A DNA stretch of 64,000 bases. It comes from Balneolaceae bacterium. Lineage in GTDB: Bacteria > Bacteroidota > Rhodothermia > Balneolales > Balneolaceae. This document shows, piece by piece, positions 1-8,259 of the stretch; within the stretch, counting starts at the first letter, position 1; each line of letters begins with the position of its first letter. The DNA lies in assembly GCA_034521495.1 (NCBI GenBank), contig JAXHMK010000007.1:1-64000 (forward strand). Reading direction: 5' to 3'. Position numbers and translations under genes: made by a program. The notes beneath the pieces were generated by a model. That model saw only the letters and a program-made list of their open reading frames with translations. It did not search any database and was not told the DNA's origin.

Positions 1-96
1 GGTAACACAAATTTTACCAATTCAAAAAATGATTCACGCACGTTATTCCCTTATATTTCGTTCTTATGTTTTTAATGAGAGGTATTTGCTCAGTTC

Positions 97-2145
97 ATGT
101 CAGAATTTAATTTACACTCCCCCTGGGAACCAGCCGGAGATCAGCCACAAGCTATTGAAGAATTAACGGAGGGTATTCAGCAGAACGACAAATTTCAAAC
201 TTTACTCGGAATCACAGGTTCAGGGAAAACCCGAACAGTGGCAGGAGTAATTGAAAACGTTCAGAAACCTACGCTGGTGATGAGTCACAACAAAACACTG
301 GCTGCTCAGCTTTACCGAGAGCTCAGCGACTTTTTCCCGGAAAACAGGGTCGAGTTTTTTATCTCCTATTACGATTACTATCAGCCCGAAGCCTACATTT
401 CCACGCAGGATAAATACATCGAAAAAGACCTATCCATCAACGAAGAGATTCAGAGGCTTCGTTTGCGGGCGACGAGTTCGCTTCTTTCCGGCCGGCGGGA
501 TGTGATCATCGTTTCATCCGTAAGTTGTATTTACGGTATCGGATCCCCCTCTGAGTACGAAAAACTGATCATCAACCTGGAAACGGGGATGGAAATTCCG
601 CGAAACACGCTGCTCTACGACCTGGTAGATCTTCACTACAACCGGAATGATATGGATTTCACGCGCGGTACATTTCGGGTCCGCGGTGATGTAGTTGATG
701 TATATCCAGCATATTCAGAGGAGGGATTGCGTGTTTCGTTCTGGGGAGATGAGATCGAAAATCTTGAAGTTTTTGATGTAGATTCCGGTGAAGTACTGGA
801 CGAGGTTGAAGAGTTCAGGATCTACCCGGCATCACATTATGTTACTTCCCAGGGCCGTCTCGAACAAGCTATTGAACAGATCCGTGAAGAGATGTACTGG
901 CGGGTGGAAGTGCTTCAGGATGAACAACGCTTTCTTGAAGCCAAACGTCTTGAACAGCGAACACTTTTTGATATCGAGATGATGCAGGAGATCGGCTACT
1001 GTTCTGGAATTGAGAACTACTCGCGGTATCTCAGTGCCCGAAAACCCGGTGAGCGCCCCTATTGTTTGATGGACTATTTCCCGGATGATTATCTGCTGGT
1101 TGTGGACGAAAGCCATCAAAGCGTCCCTCAAATCGGGGCGATGTACGGCGGCGACCGCTCAAGAAAAATGGAACTGGTTGAACACGGATTTCGATTGCCA
1201 TCGGCTTTGGATAACCGTCCCCTTACGTTTGAAGAGTGGGAGGGCATGATCAACCAGGCAATATTTGTAAGTGCTACGCCAAGTGATTATGAACTTGAAA
1301 AATCAGGCGGTGTTTATGTGGAACAGATTATCCGTCCAACCGGGTTGATGGAGCCGGAAATTGAGGTTCGTCCGCTTGGAAACCAGGTGGATGACTTGCT
1401 TGATGAAATCCGAATTCGTGCCGAAAAAGATGAACGCGTACTTTGCATCACACTAACCAAACGCCTGAGTGAAGAGCTCAGTGAATATCTGAAAAATCTC
1501 GGCATCAGTGCTGCTTACATGCACAGTGAACTTGACGCTATGCAAAGAGTTGAAGTTCTTTATAAATTCCGGCGTGGTGATTTTAATGTTCTCGTAGGAA
1601 TTAACCTCCTTCGTGAGGGCATTGATATTCCCGAATTGAGTCTTGTGGCCATTATGGATGCGGACAAAGAAGGATTTTTACGATCAGAAACATCCCTCTT
1701 TCAAATTGTAGGACGGGCTGCAAGAAATGTTGATGGAAAAGCGATTCTTTATGCAGATAAAATGACGAACAGTATTCAAAAAGTAATTGAGGAAACCAAC
1801 CGGCGCCGTAAAATCCAAAAAGAATACAACGAGAAGCATGGAATTACCCCACAAACTGTGAAAAAGGAGCTTAAACCGCTGGTGGATCCCTCGCTTATTT
1901 CAACACAGGATTTCACGCTTGATCCTAAAAAAGAGGATGAAGATGATTATCTTGAGGTGGTTAAAGTAGCTGAGGAAGGTATTCAGTATAAAGCCAACCC
2001 GGCGATGAAAGAAGTTACATTTGAAAGCAAGGAAAAATTTCTCGAATATCTGCGTGACTCTATGTTACAGGCAGCAAAGAATATGGAATTTGAAGAGGCA
2101 GCAAGAATACGCGACCAAATCGCACAACTGGAAGAAGAACTATGA
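97..2145 (+). CDS. uvrB: Excinuclease ABC subunit B
   Basis: UvrB is the DNA-damage verification helicase of nucleotide excision repair; it is loaded by UvrA and recruits UvrC. The 682-residue product has normal family length. Visible are the P-loop GITGSGKT at residues 38-45, the Tyr-rich beta-hairpin YYDYYQPEAY at 91-100 that clamps the damaged strand, the Walker B-type DESH at 337-340, helicase motifs around GINLLREGIDIPE, and a C-terminal UVR motif (EFEEAARIRDQI) that contacts UvrC. It is followed after 13 bp by the methyltransferase gene and then aat on the same strand, so it probably leads a short operon. Identification is secure. Confidence 0.98.
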   Translation: MSEFNLHSPWEPAGDQPQAIEELTEGIQQNDKFQTLLGITGSGKTRTVAGVIENVQKPTLVMSHNKTLAAQLYRELSDFFPENRVEFFISYYDYYQPEAYISTQDKYIEKDLSINEEIQRLRLRATSSLLSGRRDVIIVSSVSCIYGIGSPSEYEKLIINLETGMEIPRNTLLYDLVDLHYNRNDMDFTRGTFRVRGDVVDVYPAYSEEGLRVSFWGDEIENLEVFDVDSGEVLDEVEEFRIYPASHYVTSQGRLEQAIEQIREEMYWRVEVLQDEQRFLEAKRLEQRTLFDIEMMQEIGYCSGIENYSRYLSARKPGERPYCLMDYFPDDYLLVVDESHQSVPQIGAMYGGDRSRKMELVEHGFRLPSALDNRPLTFEEWEGMINQAIFVSATPSDYELEKSGGVYVEQIIRPTGLMEPEIEVRPLGNQVDDLLDEIRIRAEKDERVLCITLTKRLSEELSEYLKNLGISAAYMHSELDAMQRVEVLYKFRRGDFNVLVGINLLREGIDIPELSLVAIMDADKEGFLRSETSLFQIVGRAARNVDGKAILYADKMTNSIQKVIEETNRRRKIQKEYNEKHGITPQTVKKELKPLVDPSLISTQDFTLDPKKEDEDDYLEVVKVAEEGIQYKANPAMKEVTFESKEKFLEYLRDSMLQAAKNMEFEEAARIRDQIAQLEEEL

Positions 2146-2158
2146 TTAAAATAACTCC

Positions 2159-2737
2159 ATGAGTAAAATTGATTTTTTAAAAACCTTCATTAAAGACAAA
2201 GATGTGGCCTCCGTTACGCCTACATCCAAGCACTGTGTTAAAAAAGTGTGTTCCAATATCGATTTTTCAAAAGATTTTACGTTGGTTGAGTATGGGCCGG
2301 GAGATGGCGTCTTTCCGAAATATATTCTCGAAAAAATGTCATCCAACTCTCGGTTAATTTTAATTGAGGCTAATGAGGATTTTGTTGAACACCTGAAGGA
2401 AACCATTCAAGATCCCCGTGTTGAAATTTATAATGCTCTTGCCGGTAATGTGGAGTCTGTTTTGAATTCTGAAGATATCGGACAGATTGATTATGTACTA
2501 TCGGGTATTCCGTTTTCCTTTCTCAAAAAAGAGCGAAAACGGGAAGTGCTGCAAGCTACAAAAAACATTTTAAAGGATGATGGTATGTTCCTTGCATATC
2601 AAACAAGCGGACACTTGAAGAAGCCGGTGATGGAGGTCTTTGGAAATTACGATACCGATTTTGTTCCTCTTAATATCCCTCCATATTTCATTTATAAAGT
2701 TCACAAAAATGGAACTGCCAGTGCAGATGTGGGATGA
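2159..2737 (+). CDS. Class I SAM-dependent methyltransferase, PmtA-like
   Basis: A 192-residue Rossmann methyltransferase. The SAM-binding motif I is VEYGPGDGVF at residues 43-52, an acidic residue ends strand 2 (LIEAN near 69-72), and LSGIPF at 114-119 resembles the LSGLP motif IV of phospholipid N-methyltransferases (PmtA) and of KsgA-like enzymes. The substrate could be phosphatidylethanolamine, but that is inference from the motif only. It sits 13 bp after uvrB and 43 bp before aat, suggesting co-transcription without an obvious shared function. A small rRNA or protein methyltransferase is the alternative. Confidence 0.75.
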   Translation: MSKIDFLKTFIKDKDVASVTPTSKHCVKKVCSNIDFSKDFTLVEYGPGDGVFPKYILEKMSSNSRLILIEANEDFVEHLKETIQDPRVEIYNALAGNVESVLNSEDIGQIDYVLSGIPFSFLKKERKREVLQATKNILKDDGMFLAYQTSGHLKKPVMEVFGNYDTDFVPLNIPPYFIYKVHKNGTASADVG

Positions 2738-2780
2738 CGTAACAAAATCTGATTGAAGGCTCATCAGATCAAACCAACAG

Positions 2781-3395
2781 ATGCAGTCGTTTTCAAAAAA
2801 TAAAATTATTCCTCCTGAAGTACTTTTAAACGGTTACAGGAATGGAATTTTTCCGATGAGCGAATCAAGAGAGGATGAATCGGTGGGATGGTATTCTGCT
2901 CGAAGAAGAGGTGTTATTCCAATGCAGAAGTTTCGGGTTTCATCAAATGTGCAGAGAATTATTCGGCAGGGTCGTTACACGTGTAGGGTCGATACCTGTT
3001 TTCGGCAAGTAATGGAGGAGTGCGCCAATCGTGATACGACCTGGATTTCAGATGTCATCATCAACTCGTTTGAGATGCTGCATCTCGCCGGACATGCTCA
3101 TTCCGTAGAGATGTTTGATGAAGATGAAAATCTCGTTGGCGGCTCTTACGGCGTATCATTGGGAGCTGCTTTCTTTGGTGAATCGATGTTCAAAAAAGCT
3201 ACAGAAGCAGACAAAGTGGCGCTGTGGAATACGCACCAAATACTCAAGAAAAACGGGTTTAAACTCTGGGATACGCAATTCTATACGGATCATCTCGCAC
3301 AGTTCGGCTGCATTGAAATTTCATCGGATGAGTATAAACAGCGCTTGAATCAAGCTCTTGAGACAGACGCTTACTTTGTGCACCCCAACAACTAA
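2781..3395 (+). CDS. aat: Leucyl/phenylalanyl-tRNA-protein transferase
   Basis: Aat transfers Leu or Phe from aminoacyl-tRNA to N-terminal Arg or Lys of proteins, creating N-degrons that ClpS hands to ClpAP. The 204-residue product carries the family signatures GYRNGIFPM (about residues 18-26), the WYS-R-RGVIPM segment, and GGSYGVSLGAAFFGESMF in the C-terminal half. Length is close to that of bacterial orthologues. It is the third gene of the uvrB cluster and converges on a lipoprotein gene 8 bp downstream. A clpS gene at 20.99-21.35 kb supplies the recognition partner. Confidence 0.95.
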   Translation: MQSFSKNKIIPPEVLLNGYRNGIFPMSESREDESVGWYSARRRGVIPMQKFRVSSNVQRIIRQGRYTCRVDTCFRQVMEECANRDTTWISDVIINSFEMLHLAGHAHSVEMFDEDENLVGGSYGVSLGAAFFGESMFKKATEADKVALWNTHQILKKNGFKLWDTQFYTDHLAQFGCIEISSDEYKQRLNQALETDAYFVHPNN

Positions 3396-3403
3396 GTTAA
3401 GTT

Positions 3404-4210
3404 TTACCCCACCGGACAACCATTGGCATTTACCGGCGTTCCCGGCGGTGTGTTTGGACAGAGATCTCGGTTATCAGGTACGCCATCCCCATCAGAATCT
3501 CTTTCTCCACCTCCGGTGAACAGCAGTTGATACGAAATCGGCAGAAACGTATTCATGATTTCATCCTCAAATTGATTTGTTGGAGCTGCGGTTTTTTGGA
3601 TAACGATGGAGGTCAATCCTGTTGGAGTAAAAGTAACATTTACAGTTATTAGAGCTGAGATACCGCCAAATCGAATGAGCCGGTTTGAGAATTCAGCAGC
3701 AAAACCCGGGGCGAGTTGATTAACAGGTGGATTCCCTTCGTTTATACATACGCGTTGAATATTGTTAGCATTTCCGCCAAAGAAATTTAAGAGTGAATTA
3801 ATTTCTGATGCCAAAACATCACGAGCCCGAACTTGATTCAGAATTGCGAGTTGAGATCGTCTCCATAATGACTGTCCGTCATTTCGAATAACATTTACGC
3901 CAATTGCATTTGGTGTTGTATCAGTTTGAGGTGTGTAACCTGCCGGATATTGAAAACCCAAGAGCGGAACTGCCGGGTGCCCATAGGTTCCTCCGGGATT
4001 ATTAATTGTGGGAACTCCGCCGGGAATATCACCTCGGGGTATTCCATTCATAATATCCCAATACAGAGCCTCAATTCCGGTTACATTTGCACAAATTTCG
4101 GATTGTAGATTTGCTACCTGATTATTCGTGGAGTTATCACTGCAACCAAAAATGAGTATTGAAATACTTAAAATTACCAGGAGTGATTTCAGAATTTTTT
4201 GGGTCATCAC
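3404..4210 (-). CDS. Lipoprotein with C-terminal TSP3-like calcium motif
   Basis: No known family recognised. The N-terminus is a lipoprotein signal peptide with lipobox IFGC and lipid-attachment Cys23, so the protein should be anchored in a membrane outside the cytoplasm. The middle (about residues 40-230) has no motif I can name. The C-terminus ends with a single thrombospondin type-3-like acidic loop (DSDGDGVPDNRD) followed by a Pro/Gly-rich tail, typical of surface proteins of this phylum. It converges on aat with an 8-bp gap. Confidence 0.7.
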   Translation of the reverse strand: MMTQKILKSLLVILSISILIFGCSDNSTNNQVANLQSEICANVTGIEALYWDIMNGIPRGDIPGGVPTINNPGGTYGHPAVPLLGFQYPAGYTPQTDTTPNAIGVNVIRNDGQSLWRRSQLAILNQVRARDVLASEINSLLNFFGGNANNIQRVCINEGNPPVNQLAPGFAAEFSNRLIRFGGISALITVNVTFTPTGLTSIVIQKTAAPTNQFEDEIMNTFLPISYQLLFTGGGERDSDGDGVPDNRDLCPNTPPGTPVNANGCPVG

Positions 4211-4309
4211 TGATCTCTTTGAGCTAATTGCATGATAATTGAGCTTCTCTATTTGAGTTGCTCTTTACCCTTCATGCAATGTTTTCATTCAAAAGAGATC
4301 ATCCGTTTC

Positions 4310-4615
4310 TCAAAATTGAGCAAAATCAGCCAAAAGTTTTTTCCACTTGGGTTTGCGGTGCAGATAAGTCTTCACAAACGGGCATATAGGAACCAGTTCC
4401 AATTCTCTCTTCTCGATCTCTTGAAATACATTCTCCAACAACTCCTTCGCGTATCCCTGTCCCTCTGCTTCTTTCGGAACCTCGGTGTGAGTTAAATAGA
4501 TTGTCCCTTTTTTGTTGATGATATAATCGACAAAGGCTGTAACATCGCCAACCTGAAGTTCAAAACGTTTCTTTTCTTTGTTGTCTGAAAATAGAGTTTG
4601 GGATTTCTTTTTCAT
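4310..4615 (-). CDS. Small GNAT-type N-acetyltransferase (YjdJ-like)
   Basis: A short acetyl-CoA-dependent N-acetyltransferase of the compact GNAT_CG type. The acetyl-CoA loop is visible as EGQGYAKELLENVF, preceded by the strand GTIYLTHTEVP and followed by VPICPFVKTYL, the usual C-terminal strand of this family. Substrate unknown. I place the start at the ATG at 4615 (MKKKSQTLF), giving 101 residues; an ATG nine codons upstream at 4642 is also open. Confidence 0.8.
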   Translation of the reverse strand: MKKKSQTLFSDNKEKKRFELQVGDVTAFVDYIINKKGTIYLTHTEVPKEAEGQGYAKELLENVFQEIEKRELELVPICPFVKTYLHRKPKWKKLLADFAQF

Positions 4616-4726
4616 GCTTGCAGCAGGTTTTTTTGATAACAAGATCTTGAATATATGTTAATTTGTTCACAGGTATTCCGGTGCAGCTCAACTTTTTGGT
4701 TAACCACTCAACCACTGACATTTACC

Positions 4727-4812
4727 AAGACCGAAGGTCTTTTGCACTCCAGCTTGGGGCACCGCCCCAAGTCTAAATAGAGCCCCCTCTTGGATGACAG
4801 GCTGAAAGCCTG
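4727..4812. repeat. Left three-hairpin array next to the Y1 transposase
   Basis: Three short perfect palindromes in a row: stem AAGACC/GGTCTT with loop GAA (4727-4741), CTTGGGGCACCGCCCCAAG (4753-4771, 8-bp stem, loop ACC), and CAGGCT/AGCCTG with loop GAA (4798-4812). The same three-part pattern occurs in inverted orientation on the other side of the transposase gene (5372-5456). Stem-loops of this size are the substrates of RAYT and IS200-type Y1 enzymes, so I read this as one end of the element or its REP family. Confidence 0.7.
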
Positions 4813-4825
4813 AAACAAAACAGGC

Positions 4826-5278
4826 CTATTTCCAAAAATAAACCGGATCATATTCCACCACATCATACTCCTTCATAAACCTCTCTATTTCCTCGCGGTA
4901 ACTCATCTTTTTATGATGTTCTTCCTGTTGGGCGATGTAGCGTTTCATTGCTGGTACTTTTGAACTACTTACCGAAAAAGCCCCGTATCCTGTCTGCCAA
5001 TAAAACGAACGATTGCCTGTATGTTCTTTCAACCACTTGGAAGAACCTTTTTTCACTTCCTCTACAATCTTTGCTAAGGCCACGTTTTTAGATAACCGGA
5101 ATAGTGCATGCACATGGTCGGGTACAGAATTGATGATTAATGCCGGGCTATCAATTTTTTTAAAGATTCCTGCCATGTAAGAATGGAGATTTTCTTTAAC
5201 CCCTTCATATATAAAGGGCTGCCTGCCTTTGGTTGAAAAAGTTAAATGCACATAAAGTTTAGAGAGAGATTGACTCAT
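4826..5278 (-). mobile_element. IS200/RAYT-like Y1 transposase
   Basis: A 150-residue single-domain HUH transposase (Transposase IS200-like). The metal-binding HUH pair is HVH at residues 55-57 in VPDHVHALF, and the nucleophile is probably Tyr114 in KRYIAQQEEHH. Such enzymes cut and rejoin single-stranded DNA at hairpins. No partner tnpB/iscB gene is present. Both flanks carry three small hairpins each, arranged as mirror images, including the shared palindrome CTTGGGGC...GCCCCAAG. This fits a REP-associated tyrosine transposase better than a classical IS605. The frame is intact, so the protein could be active. Confidence 0.88.
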
Positions 5279-5371
5279 AAGATATTCCTGTTTTGAATTT
5301 TGGGATGTCTCTTTTCTTATGAACCGGAAATCTTGAAAACCTTACAGAAATGAATCAGAGAGAATTCTATG

Positions 5372-5456
5372 GCAGACTTACAGTCTGCTTTTGCTGGTTT
5401 GACTTCTTTTCTTGGGGCGGGTGCCCCAAGCTGAGTTGTGTGAGGCCGATGGCCTC
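5372..5456. repeat. Right three-hairpin array, mirror of 4727-4812
   Basis: Palindromes GCAGACT/AGTCTGC with loop TAC (5372-5388), CTTGGGGC/GCCCCAAG with loop GGGT (5411-5430), and GAGGCC/GGCCTC with loop GAT (5442-5456). Read on the minus strand, the middle one is the left-hand hairpin again with one extra loop base (loop ACCC versus ACC), preceded by CAG as on the left. The order of the three hairpins is also mirrored. The rest of the 5279-5580 gap holds no credible gene. Confidence 0.7.
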
Positions 5457-5545
5457 TTTTTCCAAGGTTTTATTCTGTCGATTCTTTGTGGTAGAAAGTC
5501 GAGTTTAAGTAGAATGAAAAACTTTGATGAATTTGCCTCACTTTT

Positions 5546-5578
5546 ACCCGTCTGACCGCTCAAAGCGGTCTGACGGGT
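5546..5578. repeat. 33-nt long palindrome at hydroxylase stop codon
   Basis: Two 7-bp stems (ACCCGTC/GACGGGT outside, GACCGCT/AGCGGTC inside) are separated by a single T.T mismatch, with a CAA loop. It begins 3 bp beyond the stop codon of the minus-strand hydroxylase gene. No T-run follows on the minus strand, so it is a weak terminator candidate and is more likely another member of the REP-like hairpins in this region. Confidence 0.6.
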
Positions 5579-5580
5579 CA

Positions 5581-6447
5581 CTACTTCTTTTCCAGTTCAT
5601 CTCCTTCCTCAATATTGAATTTCGATCCCACTGGTGGACGATAGTCCTGGAATGGTATTTTTAGCAGGTTTCCGATTCTGTCATTTTCTTCCGGATCCAT
5701 GTGCGTGTCAATTCCATAGGTCAATTCTTTGGTATCCTCAACTTGTGCAAACGTACCGAAAAGCCGATCCCAAACGGCAAATATATTGCCATAGTTTGTG
5801 TCCGTTAGCGGCTGCGTGTAGTGGTGATGAACCTTGTGCATCAACGGAGTGATGAACACATATGAAAGTGTACGATCCACTTTTTTGGGCATCTGGATAT
5901 TGGCATGGGTGATATGAGCAAACAGTGCAGAAATGCTTTGATAGAGAAAAACAATCCAGATGGGCGCACCGACAACAATCACCCCTAAAATGGTAAAACA
6001 CATTCTGAAAATTGCTTCTCCTGGATGATGACGAAGACCCGTAGTTACATCCACTGTGGTATCAGTGTGATGAACCAGGTGAAATTTCCACATCCATTTT
6101 ATCTTGTGTTCAATCCAGTGGATCAGGTAAGCGCCAAAAAAATCGAGCAGCATCACCCCAACAATGCATTGCAGCCAGATGGGCATCGAAATCCAGTTTA
6201 ACAATCCAAAATTGTTAGCGGTCACGTACTCCGAGGCCCCTAAAAGTAATCCGGCAAATCCAAGTCCAATCAAAACAAAAAAGCCGGTCAAAACTAAGTT
6301 GATTGCGGCATGTCGAACTTTTCTATACTTGAATTCAAACAGGGGGAAAACGCCTTCAATCACCCAAAAAATAAAAATGCCGCCGATGAGAATTCCTGCT
6401 CGAAAGGTAGTAGGGACATCTTCAAAAAATGTGATGATGGGTTCCAT
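5581..6447 (-). CDS. Sterol desaturase/fatty-acid hydroxylase family protein
   Basis: An integral-membrane di-iron oxygenase of the fatty acid hydroxylase superfamily, 288 residues. Iron-ligand histidine clusters are visible as HWIEH (110-114), HLVHH (123-127), HH near 140-141, and HKVHHH (204-209). Hydrophobic segments at about residues 16-36, 50-72, 88-108 and 150-172 fit a four-helix membrane core. Substrate cannot be told: lipid, carotenoid or hopanoid hydroxylation are all possible. It is isolated between repeat-rich gaps on both sides. Confidence 0.85.
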   Translation of the reverse strand: MEPIITFFEDVPTTFRAGILIGGIFIFWVIEGVFPLFEFKYRKVRHAAINLVLTGFFVLIGLGFAGLLLGASEYVTANNFGLLNWISMPIWLQCIVGVMLLDFFGAYLIHWIEHKIKWMWKFHLVHHTDTTVDVTTGLRHHPGEAIFRMCFTILGVIVVGAPIWIVFLYQSISALFAHITHANIQMPKKVDRTLSYVFITPLMHKVHHHYTQPLTDTNYGNIFAVWDRLFGTFAQVEDTKELTYGIDTHMDPEENDRIGNLLKIPFQDYRPPVGSKFNIEEGDELEKK

Positions 6448-6514
6448 AACTTTGTTTCCTTCACTCTAAATGTCAACAATTTTGTAATTCGAATGGATAC
6501 CTGCAAGGGACATT

Positions 6515-6552
6515 TAAAAAAGCCGTGCCCAACATTCATTGAACACGGCTTT
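6515..6552 (-). terminator. Rho-independent terminator downstream of lolC/E gene
   Basis: On the minus strand AAGCCGTG pairs with CACGGCTT around a 16-nt loop and is followed by a run of six T. It lies about 480 bp after the lolC/E stop codon, beyond the REP block, and 68 bp before the hydroxylase start, so it would end any read-through from lolC/E. Confidence 0.7.
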
Positions 6553-6658
6553 AATGAGGCATTGACAATGATGCCTTCATCTGTTCCAGATTTCCGAAAC
6601 CTCGTGTTGTGGGTTTCAAAGGGTAGACGAACGAGGTGGAGAAATAGTTTTAAAAAAA

Positions 6659-6813
6659 GTACAACGGGCAGCTTGCCCGTTACCTATAAACTTAAACTAC
6701 ATCCAAAAGATGGAATGTTGAGCTTGAACTTGGATGAAAGTTGAACCAAAAGTAGTGTTAATCCTTTCAGTTTACGGGGTGCCGGACAGGCTGTCCGGCG
6801 TACTATTCATCCC
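6659..6813. repeat. REP/inverted-REP unit, copy 1
   Basis: A palindrome at 6663-6681 (AACGGGCA, loop GCT, TGCCCGTT) is preceded directly by GTAC. A second at 6781-6799 (GCCGGACA, loop GGC, TGTCCGGC) is followed directly by GTAC. Seen from the other strand the second is the same design: GTAC, 8-bp stem, 3-nt loop. The pair forms a BIME-like unit with a spacer of about 100 bp. A diverged direct copy follows at 6890-7043. Confidence 0.8.
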
Positions 6814-6817
6814 ACAT

Positions 6818-6850
6818 GGCGCAAGTGTTAAGCGAAGCGTCACTTGTGCC
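6818..6850. repeat. Imperfect hairpin between the two REP units
   Basis: GGCGCAAGTG (6818-6827) pairs with CACTTGTGCC (6841-6850) with one mismatch around a 13-nt loop. It lies in the roughly 75-bp stretch that separates the two direct copies. No T-run; role unknown. Confidence 0.5.
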
Positions 6851-6889
6851 CCTTTCCGTTTGCAAACTTGCATCAGTCTGAGGCGTTCT

Positions 6890-7043
6890 GTACAACGGAC
6901 AGCTTGTCCGTTACCGATAAATGTAATTTCCATCTCAAAAATAAAATGTAGAGCAAAGGCCTGGATAAAAGCTGAACCAAAAGTTTCACATCAAATTCAG
7001 ATTCCTAAGTGCCGGAGAAGCTGTCCGGCGTACTATTCATCCC
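6890..7043. repeat. REP/inverted-REP unit, copy 2, overlapping lolC/E end
   Basis: A direct copy of 6659-6813 displaced by 230 bp. Palindromes are at 6894-6912 (AACGGACA, GCT, TGTCCGTT; preceded by GTAC) and 7011-7029 (GCCGGAGA, AGC, TGTCCGGC, one mismatch; followed by GTAC). The spacer shares blocks such as GAACCAAAAGT with copy 1. The final stretch GTACTATTCATCCC, also present in copy 1, contains the stop codon and last codons of the minus-strand lolC/E gene. The 6448-7032 gap otherwise holds no credible gene. Confidence 0.8.
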
Positions 7044-8259
7044 GCACAGCATCGGCAGGTTCAACGGAGGCGGCGCGTGCGGCGGGATACCAACTTGCGA
7101 GAAGACAGAGAAGCATCGTCCCGATCAGAACGATCACAATATCTGAGATTTGAATGGCTACGGGATAGGCGTCAATAATGAACGAAGATGAGAGTTTAAC
7201 CAGGCCGAATTCCTGCTGCGCCAGAGTGAGTGCAATCCCGATGAATCCGCCAATCACACATCCTATCAACCCGATTTGTAATCCCTGACTTTGAAAAATT
7301 TTCTTGATTTTTTTGGGCGTCATACCCATTGAAATCAGGACGCCAATATCTCTTTTTTTCTGAATGACGATCATCGTCAGCGACCCCACAATGTTCAGTA
7401 CGGCTACCAGCACGATAATCATCAGAATAAAATAGGAGCCCCACTTTTCAAGGTACATGACGTCGTAGAGCGGTTTTTGAAGATCGTACCAGGTTTCAAT
7501 CATGTATTTATTTCCGATCAATGCCTGAAGATCTGCTTTCACATCCTCAGCCAGGTCCGTATCGGTAAGCTGGAGATCAAGTCCGGTAATCTCATTTCGC
7601 ATGTTAAACAACCGCTGCGCCGCTTCTAAACTCACATAAACCACATCACCTGCTACAATTTGGTGGGTGTCGTAGCTGTTGCGAACCTCAAACCGGCTGA
7701 CCCGGGGCGAGGAAAACTGGGTCAACGCACGGCGCATTCCGGAGGGGCTCAACATGGCAATTTCATCCCCCGGTTCCAGTCCGTATCGGTTCACCAAAGA
7801 TTCACTAACAATGGTCCCCGGTTTCCCGTTACGAACTGAAATATCGTACTCGGTATTTTTTCTTCTCTGCTCCAATTCGTGGAAAAGATCATCATTTTCT
7901 TCATCTACGCCCCGAACATTGATCACCTCGTTTTGTCCGTTTTGAAAGGCCAACATCACTTTTCCGTCCACATAAGGCGAAATACTCACAACCTCTTCAT
8001 GCTCTCGAATCTGATCCATCATCTGCAGATCGAATAACATTGCCGAATTCTGTGCATGTTCAATTCGAATATCAGGATCAAAGGAGAGCAGATAGCCGCG
8101 GATCACATCAAAAAAACCATTGAAAACAGACAGGATAACGATCAACAGAGCCGTACCAATAGTAATTCCGCCAATGCTGATTCCTGTAAGAATCGATATC
8201 AGGGAGACGTGCTTTTTTGAAAACAGGTAGCGCCGCGATATAAACTGGATAATATTCAT
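7033..8259 (-). CDS. LolC/LolE-type ABC transporter permease
   Basis: Inner-membrane permease of the MacB/FtsX superfamily, LolC/E branch, which extracts lipoproteins for transfer to the outer membrane. The protein is about 408 residues with one N-terminal membrane helix (about 22-47), a large periplasmic domain, and three C-terminal helices (about 275-300, 323-350, 375-400). The N-terminus has the ISRRYLFSKK start typical of LolC/E. I prefer the ATG at 8259 (MNIIQF); an ATG three codons upstream at 8268 is open. No LolD ATPase is adjacent. Its last codons lie inside a repeat unit. The upstream gap separates it from divergent glgB. Confidence 0.85.
   Translation of the reverse strand: MNIIQFISRRYLFSKKHVSLISILTGISIGGITIGTALLIVILSVFNGFFDVIRGYLLSFDPDIRIEHAQNSAMLFDLQMMDQIREHEEVVSISPYVDGKVMLAFQNGQNEVINVRGVDEENDDLFHELEQRRKNTEYDISVRNGKPGTIVSESLVNRYGLEPGDEIAMLSPSGMRRALTQFSSPRVSRFEVRNSYDTHQIVAGDVVYVSLEAAQRLFNMRNEITGLDLQLTDTDLAEDVKADLQALIGNKYMIETWYDLQKPLYDVMYLEKWGSYFILMIIVLVAVLNIVGSLTMIVIQKKRDIGVLISMGMTPKKIKKIFQSQGLQIGLIGCVIGGFIGIALTLAQQEFGLVKLSSSFIIDAYPVAIQISDIVIVLIGTMLLCLLASWYPAARAASVEPADAVRDE

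Noticed and set aside
1..96. Partial gene or promoter at the window start
   Set aside because: No frame enters from the left, and no promoter can be defended beyond an AT-rich stretch.
5378..5581. Minus-strand frame of 67 codons after the hydroxylase gene
   Set aside because: Made of hairpin repeat sequence; no ribosome-binding site or family.
6310..7153. Two plus-strand open frames of about 140 codons across the repeat block
   Set aside because: They run through REP palindromes and antisense to real genes, and their translations show no family features.
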